A stretch of 64,000 bases of DNA from positions 12,857,001 through 12,921,000 of the forward strand of contig NC_134546.1 of assembly GCF_050624435.1 (NCBI RefSeq), in the 5' to 3' direction. Both the position numbers and the translations under genes were made by a program. The DNA comes from Tenrec ecaudatus (Eukaryota; Chordata; Mammalia; Afrosoricida; Tenrecidae). Positions 58,482 to 64,000 of this stretch are shown here, one piece after another; the stretch's first letter is position 1; each line of letters opens with the position of its first letter. Under the pieces are notes generated by a model. It searched no databases, was not told where the DNA came from, and worked only from the letters and a program-made list of their open reading frames with translations.

Positions 58482-59538
58482 ACATTCAACCATTTCAAGA
58501 GGTCACCTATAACCAGGCATCAATGATCCTGAAGGAAGAAATTGAAGCTGAACTGAAGACATTATCAAAAAATGAGGCTCCAGGAATTGACAAAATACCA
58601 ATGGACATGTTTCAACAGGAAAATGAAGCCCTGGAAACACTGACTAATATATACCAAGAAATTTAGAAGGCAGCTACCTGGTTAACTGACCTGAAAAGGT
58701 CCATATTTATGGCCACTCCAAAGAAAGGTGACCCAACAGAATGCTCAAATTATAGAACAAGTGTATTGATATCACATGCAAGTAAAATTTTGCTGAGCAT
58801 CATTCAACAAGGCTTGCAGCACCATATTCACAGGGAGCAGCTAGAAATTCAGGCCAGATTCAGAAACCATGAAACAAGGGATATGATTGCTTATATCAGA
58901 TAGATCTTGGCTGAAAGCAGAGAATACCAGAAAAAAATGTTTATGTTTTACAGACTATGCAAAAGCATTCAGCTGTGTGGATCATAATAGATTCTGGATA
59001 GTCCTGAGAAGAATGAGAATACCAAACACTTCAACGTGCTCATGTGAAACTTGTACAAGGGTCAAGAGGCAGTTGTGCAAATAGAAGAAGGGACTATATT
59101 GTATGGTTTAAAATCAAGGAAGGTGTCCAGCAGGGTTGTAGCCTCTCACTGTACTTATTCAACCTGAGCTGATCACACAACTTGAATTATTTAATCACAA
59201 AAATTGAATTCAGCATTAAGACCCAAAGAAGACTTTATTAACCATCTGACATGCAGATGACACACCTGCCTGCTGAAAGTGAGGAGGACTTGAAGCACTT
59301 GATGATGAACATCCAAGCTTGCAGTCTTCGGTATGTATTACAACTGAATGTAAAGAAAAACAAAATCCTCACAACTGGACCAATAGGCAACATTGTGATA
59401 AATGGGGAAAAGGTTGAAGCTTTCAAGAATGTTGTCTTCCTTGGTTTCACAATCAATGCTCATGGAAGCAGCAGCCAAGAGATCAAATGGCACATTATAT
59501 TCATTGGGTAAAGCTGCTGCACAGAACCTCTATGGAAT
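58482..59538 (+). mobile_element. RTE reverse transcriptase, left of LTR
   Basis: Sense RTE covers the RT domain. The fingers read PKKGDPTECSNYRT at about 58718. Motif A appears as TDYAKAFSCVDH near 58945-58985 (first Asp kept, the usual FD changed to FS). Motif C reads HADD at 59250-59261 instead of YADD. Frameshifts separate these blocks, so it is dead. The LTR interrupts it at 59539. Confidence 0.92.
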
Positions 59539-60073
59539 TGTGCTAGACAGAGTTCTCTAGAGAAACAAAATCAGAATGCTAATAATTATATATATTTATA
59601 CAGATAGATAGATGCATGACATAAGAACTAAACCGCTAATTAAATTATAAAGCAGTACAAATAGCTCAATGCAACTCCCGTGAGACAGTTGTGGGACACT
59701 GGCAGTCCTTCAAGTCTGTAGAGCAATTCAGGCTATCCGGGCACAGGCAGCAAACAGCAAGGCGGGCCACCAACAGTCAGCCAGATGGCAGGGTCCAACA
59801 GTGCCCAATTCAAGAGATGTACATTTCAATGGTGTGGCAAAGCAGGTCTTGAAGGAACCTCAAATTACAGCAACACAGACCAACGGGTTAGGTGTCCCAC
59901 AGGTAGTGTAGACTGCAAATTGAGGCAAAGAACAAGCAAGGCAGCCACACACTTGTCCGATGATCAAAGAGCAAGAGACAAACAAGGCAAGGCTCGCCAA
60001 GCCATTTATCTCTCCGCCCTTCAATTAATCCCACATGTGTTTATCGGCCAGGTTGGCACAGTAAACTACCTCA
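59539..60073 (+). mobile_element. ERVL/MLT2-like solo LTR inside RTE
   Basis: A 535-bp element runs from TGTGCTAGACAGAGTTCTCT to GTAAACTACCTCA. It has TG...CA termini and a perfect 5-bp TSD GGAAT (59534-59538 and 60074-60078). RTE sequence continues on both sides. The internal sequence parallels the LTR at 48023 (for example 'cagtcagccagatg' and 'tattggccaggttggcaca' types). No internal proviral genes remain. Confidence 0.92.
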
Positions 60074-60560
60074 GGAATGTTGAATGCAAGGCTGTTACTT
60101 TGATGAATAAAGTGTGCCTGATCCAAGCCATGGTGTTTTCAGTGGACCCATAAGCATGTGAAAGCTGGGCATTAAATAGGGAAGGCCAAAGAAGAATCAA
60201 TGCTTTTGAATGATGTTGTTGGCAAAGAAAATCGAAAGTACCATGTACTGCCAAAAGAGCCAGCAAATCTGTCTGGTTAAAAGGACAGTCAGAATGTGCC
60301 CCAGAGTCAAGGAGGAGAGGACTTAGTCTCATGTGCTTTGGACATAGCCGGAGAGACTTGTTCATGAGAAAGGTCATCGTGCTTGGTAAGGTAGAGGGAT
60401 GTTGAAAAGGAGGGAGACCCTCAACAAGACATATTGGCAAAGTGTCGGTAGCAATGGGCCCCAAAATAACAATCACATAGGTGGCACTATCCTTCTGTTG
60501 TACATAGAGCTGCTTTGTGTCAGAACTGACTTCACAGCACCTGGCAACAACAACTCAAAG
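60074..60560 (+). mobile_element. RTE 3' end, right of LTR
   Basis: The segment resumes with 'gtgtgcctgatccaagccat', continues through 'cttgttcatgagaaaggtca', and ends 'agaactgacttcacagcacc' and CAACAACAAC near 60555. It completes the RTE copy. Confidence 0.9.
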
Positions 60561-60561
60561 T

Positions 60562-61061
60562 TGTCTACAGATGTAACACAACCCCGGTCCACATGGGACA
60601 CCGTTCTTTAACTTAAGCGAAGGGGTGGAGACTAGCCTGTCAATCGGGTTGTAGCTTGATGACCTCATTTGGAGGCCTGATGGAAATAAATAGCTCACTG
60701 GAGGCCAGACCCACTCTTTCTATCTTTCCTTCCCTGCAGTGGAGACACTCCGAGAGCTGGAGGAGACATGTGGAGACCTGCACCAGTGCTGAGATGCTTC
60801 CACCGCCACTGGACCCAGAAGACCTTTCACCCGCTGGCCTGTGATCTTCCTGCATTTGGCATCACTGCATGTGCTGCATGAGTCTGAAGAGGGATTTGTG
60901 GACTAGTATCGGATATATGGGCTAATATTAGACTTATGGATTTGATCTGGGCTGGGCTGGGATGTTTTCTCAAAATACAATTGCTCCTCTCTAAAGAGCT
61001 GTTTCTTATACACATATGAGTGTCTCTGGATTTGTTTCCATAGTCAATCTGGACTAAAACA
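60562..61061 (-). mobile_element. ERVL/MLT2-like solo LTR, antisense, at the RTE 3' end
   Basis: This is the reverse-orientation copy of the 54267-54763 subfamily: 'gactagcctgtcaatcgggt', 'gtagcttgatgacctcattt', then 'tttgtttccatagtcaatct' and a CTAAAACA end. The left end is decayed, so the start is approximate. Flanks share only AAAG. Confidence 0.8.
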
Positions 61062-61079
61062 GAAAGAGAAAAGATGGAA

Positions 61080-61385
61080 AACTGCAGATAAGTGAAGCTT
61101 TACTAAAGAAGAAAGAAGGAGGGCTTGCATTTCCTGATCTCAACGCCACCATCCTGGTACTGGCACAAAACAGATACACTTGTCAACAGAGCAGAACTGA
61201 GAACCTGACAAAAGAACCAAACCCATGAAATGAAAAACACATCATTGCTTTCCCAAATTATACTGAAGATCCATTTGAAAAAAAAACAAGGGAATCTATA
61301 CCTAACATAATATATGAAAATTTACTCAAGATGGTTCATTGACCCAAATGTAAAATCAAAAGGTAAAAAGATCAAGGAAAGAAAA
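61080..61385 (+). mobile_element. L1 ORF2, sense
   Basis: The segments 'gagggcttgcatttcctgat', 'ctggtactggcacaaaacag' and 'agatggttcattgacccaaa' are sense L1 ORF2. The element continues beyond the three AfroSINEs. Confidence 0.85.
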
Positions 61386-61389
61386 ATAA

Positions 61390-61562
61390 GTGTCGAGTCA
61401 GTTCTGACACACAGTGACCCTACATAGGCTTTGTGAAGTTGTATGTCTTAACGGGGGCAGATAAACTCATTTTCCTCCTGTGGAACAGTTAGCAGATTTG
61501 AACCACCGACCTTGAGATTAGCAGTTCACTGCTTACCCTACAGTACCTGCAGAACTCCTAGG
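61390..61562 (-). mobile_element. AfroSINE, antisense (1 of 3)
   Basis: The tail 'gtcgagtcagttctgacaca' and the head 'ccttgagattagcagttcac' are antisense. Confidence 0.9.
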
Positions 61563-61574
61563 GGAAAACTTAAG

Positions 61575-61770
61575 TCAAAAACACCAAGCTCACTCCCCTC
61601 TAGTCTATTGCAACTCACACTAGCCTTATTAGAACTGCCTCTTTGGATTTCTGAGACTTTAAATCTTTCAAGACAGCCCCACCTTTTTCCTGAGGAGCAG
61701 TTGCTGGCTTCAGACCATTGACCTTGGGATTAGCAGCAAATGCATAGCCCACTACACCACCAGGGCTCCT
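61575..61770 (-). mobile_element. AfroSINE, antisense (2 of 3)
   Basis: The body 'ctgagactttaaatctttca' is followed by the head 'agcccactacaccaccaggg' and 'ctcct'. Adjacent to copy 3. Confidence 0.88.
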
Positions 61771-61774
61771 TCCA

Positions 61775-61980
61775 AAAACAAATTCACTGCCATCAAAGTC
61801 AATGCGGCCCTACAAGACAGGGCAGAATATGCCCCCTGTGAGTTTCTGATGCTGCAACTCTTAACGGGAGTAGAAATCCCTGCCTTTCTCCTGAGGAGTG
61901 GCTGGTGGTTTCAAATGGCTGACATTGTAGTTAGCAGGCCAATGTGTAACCACCACGCCCGCCACTAGGGTCTCCACAGG
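61775..61980 (-). mobile_element. AfroSINE, antisense (3 of 3)
   Basis: The tail 'cactgccatcaaagtcaatg' and the head 'gtagttagcaggccaatgtg' then 'cgcccgccactagggtctcc' are antisense. Confidence 0.88.
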
Positions 61981-62820
61981 GCTCTAGTTTATGGCGTACA
62001 TGGACTATTGGACATAACTTAAAACGCATACGCGGCAGAAAGTAAACTAGATGACTAAGACCCCTTAAAACTGAAAATTAGATTTTTATTGACATCAAAA
62101 GATTTTTTTCAATGAGTAAAATGAGAAGCTACAACCTATAGGGGGGAAATTGGCAACAATATGTCTGACAAGGGACTAATCTAGAAAATATCTAGAAAAT
62201 TTCCACCCTCAAGAGCAAAATGACAAATAATCCAATTTAAAATATTAACGGAAGATATGAGCAGACACTTTACCAAAAAAAAAAACCATACTGGTGACAT
62301 CCTGATGACCAATGAAGAAATGCTCATGATCATAAGCCATTAAAAAAGATGAAAAACAATACAATGAGATGTCATCTCACCCAAGCAATAATAGCAAAGT
62401 CCAACAAAAGGGAAACAATAAATACTGCTGAGGATTTGAAGAGACTAGAACTCTCATACACTGCAGGAGGGGCTATAAAATGATGCAGCCACCATGGAAG
62501 AGAGTATAGCTTTCCCTTAAAATTTTGGCAAGAGAAATATCATATCCCTCTACTTGGTATATATCCTAATAGAGAAATTAGTCTCAACACAGATAGATAT
62601 TGACTCACCCATGTTCATCACAAGGTCATTGGCAATAGCAAGAAGGTGGCAATAATCTAAGTGGCCACCACAGACTGAATGGATAAAAAAGTGATGGTAC
62701 ATACATACACACAATGAAATAGTGCAGACATCAAAAAATGATGAAGAATCCATGAAACACCCCACAACAGGTGTGATAGAGCCTTGTGTCAAGTTGGCTG
62801 GACCAGTGTGCTCAGTGGTT
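61981..62820 (+). mobile_element. L1 ORF2, sense, continued
   Basis: The segments 'gctacaacctataggggggaa', 'acaatgagatgtcatctcac' and 'acactgcaggaggggctata' continue the L1 from 61385. It is interrupted by an RTE at 62825. Confidence 0.88.
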
Positions 62821-62824
62821 CGAT

Positions 62825-63462
62825 ACTTCCTATTGTTGTTGGGTGGCATCAGTTGGTTCTGACTCATTAACATTATGTACAAAAGAACGAAGCCTTGCTG
62901 GATCCTGGGCCATCGTCGGAATGATTCTTATGTTTGAGCCCACTGAGGCAGCCCCTGTGTCAACTCACTGTGTGTGTTGCGCTGTCTTCCTCTTCCTCTT
63001 TCTCACTCTCCCTCTACTTTACGAAGCATGATATCCTTCTCCAGGAACTGGTCTCTCCTGACAACGTGTTCAAAGTATGTGAGATAAAATCTCACCATCC
63101 TTGCCAGTAAGGAGCATCCTGGTTGTACTCCTTCCAAGTCAGCTTTGATGGTTCGTTGGACTGTTCATGGAATTTCCATATTCTTCTCAGGTCTTCCTTA
63201 TCCCATCTTCCTTATTCAGTGTCCAACTTCCACATGCATTTGAGGCTATTGAAAATTCCATGGCTGAGGTCAGGCACGCCTTAGTCCTCAAAGTAACATC
63301 CATGCTTTTCAATGCTTTAAAGAAGTGTGATGCAGTAGATTGACCCAATGCAACGTGTCATTTGATCTATTAACTGCCCCTTCCATGAGCACTGATTGTA
63401 GATCATGGGGAATGTAGGACATAGTATCCCCCGCATAATGACATCTAACATGATGTAATCAC
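62825..63462 (-). mobile_element. RTE 3' half, antisense, inserted in L1
   Basis: The segments 'gttgttgggtggcatcagtt', 'gcatgatatccttctccagg', 'cacatgcatttgaggctatt' and 'cttagtcctcaaagtaacat' are antisense RTE from its terminus into the RT C-terminal region. Confidence 0.92.
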
Positions 63463-63469
63463 TTCTGTG

Positions 63470-64000
63470 GTGATATGAACAGCCAATCAATTGAAAGAAC
63501 TTAGCCTAAGCCAAAAGAGAGGAACCTACAGAACATTATTGCTGAGTGAAATAAGTTAATCAAAAGAGGACAAATATTGGATAAGACTTCTGTCACAGAA
63601 TGTCAAGAAAGGGTGTATGCACAAAAAGAAACATAATTTTATGACTACCTGAGATGAAAGGGTAAATCACGGACTAGAAAGTAGACGTGAACTCACTTTG
63701 GTGAAAGGAAAGGCTGAGAGTTTCCCATGAGTAAAAGGCAACCAAGGTAAGTACTATTACATACACATTCTTGCAAGAGTTGTAATAGCCAACAGTACCT
63801 ATGATTAGATGTGTAGGAACACATGCAAGCTGACCAGATCTGGGAAGGTGGTAAATAGTCCATCCATGAGTCTCTCTAAGTTTGGCAGAGGGTATTGTTA
63901 TACTCACACATTTGTATGTGCTGCAAATATGTCCATGTGGTAGAGCATAGAGAGGGTAAAGTTTTAGAACAGTCTTAGCCATAACCCAAAGCCTTGAGGA
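63470..64000 (+). mobile_element. L1 3' part, sense, continued to the window end
   Basis: The segments 'cctacagaacattattgctg' and 'gtgaaataagttaatcaaaa' then 'tggataagacttctgtcaca' match L1 ORF2/3' UTR. After about 63760 the identity is uncertain. Confidence 0.65.

Noticed and set aside
60074..60478. 136-codon minus-strand frame at 60066-60476
   Set aside because: It is the complement of the RTE 3' coding region and not an independent gene.

Overview
This window is nuclear DNA from a placental mammal, most likely an afrotherian and probably a tenrec. It is an AT-rich, gene-poor stretch with no supported functional protein-coding gene. The identification rests on repeats read by eye: about 20 full or partial AfroSINE copies (tRNA-derived SINEs restricted to Afrotheria), many fragments of the afrotherian RTE/BovB-like LINE, L1 copies whose 3' UTR contains a characteristic afrotherian module, and two copies of the SPIN hAT transposon. 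SPIN has been reported in tenrec among the sequenced afrotherians, so Echinops telfairi or a relative is the best guess. No masking or alignment was run, so repeat ends are approximate unless a target-site duplication (TSD) is stated.

Layout. 1-13 kb: RTE fragment, unassigned DNA, a long L2-derived tract (about 3.9-5.9 kb), several MIRs, and an old L1. 13-19 kb: a deeply nested block in which RTE copies are interrupted by a younger L1 with a perfect 19-bp TSD, followed by a mariner transposon that is itself split by a SPIN element. 19-29.5 kb: mostly antisense L1 with AfroSINE, LTR and RTE insertions. 29.6-31.7 kb: repeat-poor. 31.7-33.5 kb: nested antisense L1s with a duplicated 3' UTR module. 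33.6-36.4 kb: LTR-like DNA, AfroSINEs, MIRs, and a processed MIF retrocopy with one frameshifting base loss. 36.4-42 kb: repeat-poor and partly GC-rich, with a 96-bp purine tract and an OC1-like hAT miniature element. 42-44.3 kb: LTR, RTE 5' end, SPIN, and hAT-Charlie remnants. 44.3-46.6 kb: repeat-poor, with an unusually long open frame. 46.8-64 kb: four ERVL-type solo LTRs, RTE copies in both orientations, L1 fragments and a head-to-tail cluster of three AfroSINEs.

The only recognisable cellular gene is the MIF retrocopy, a pseudogene. Everything else is mobile-element sequence, simple repeats, or unassigned intergenic/intronic DNA. The features worth following up are the nested insertions, which give a relative chronology, the ERVL-type LTR family, an internally deleted RTE derivative, a conserved L1 3' UTR module with an antisense open frame, and the two or three repeat-free islands that could hold regulatory elements. 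I did not find a convincing new biological system.
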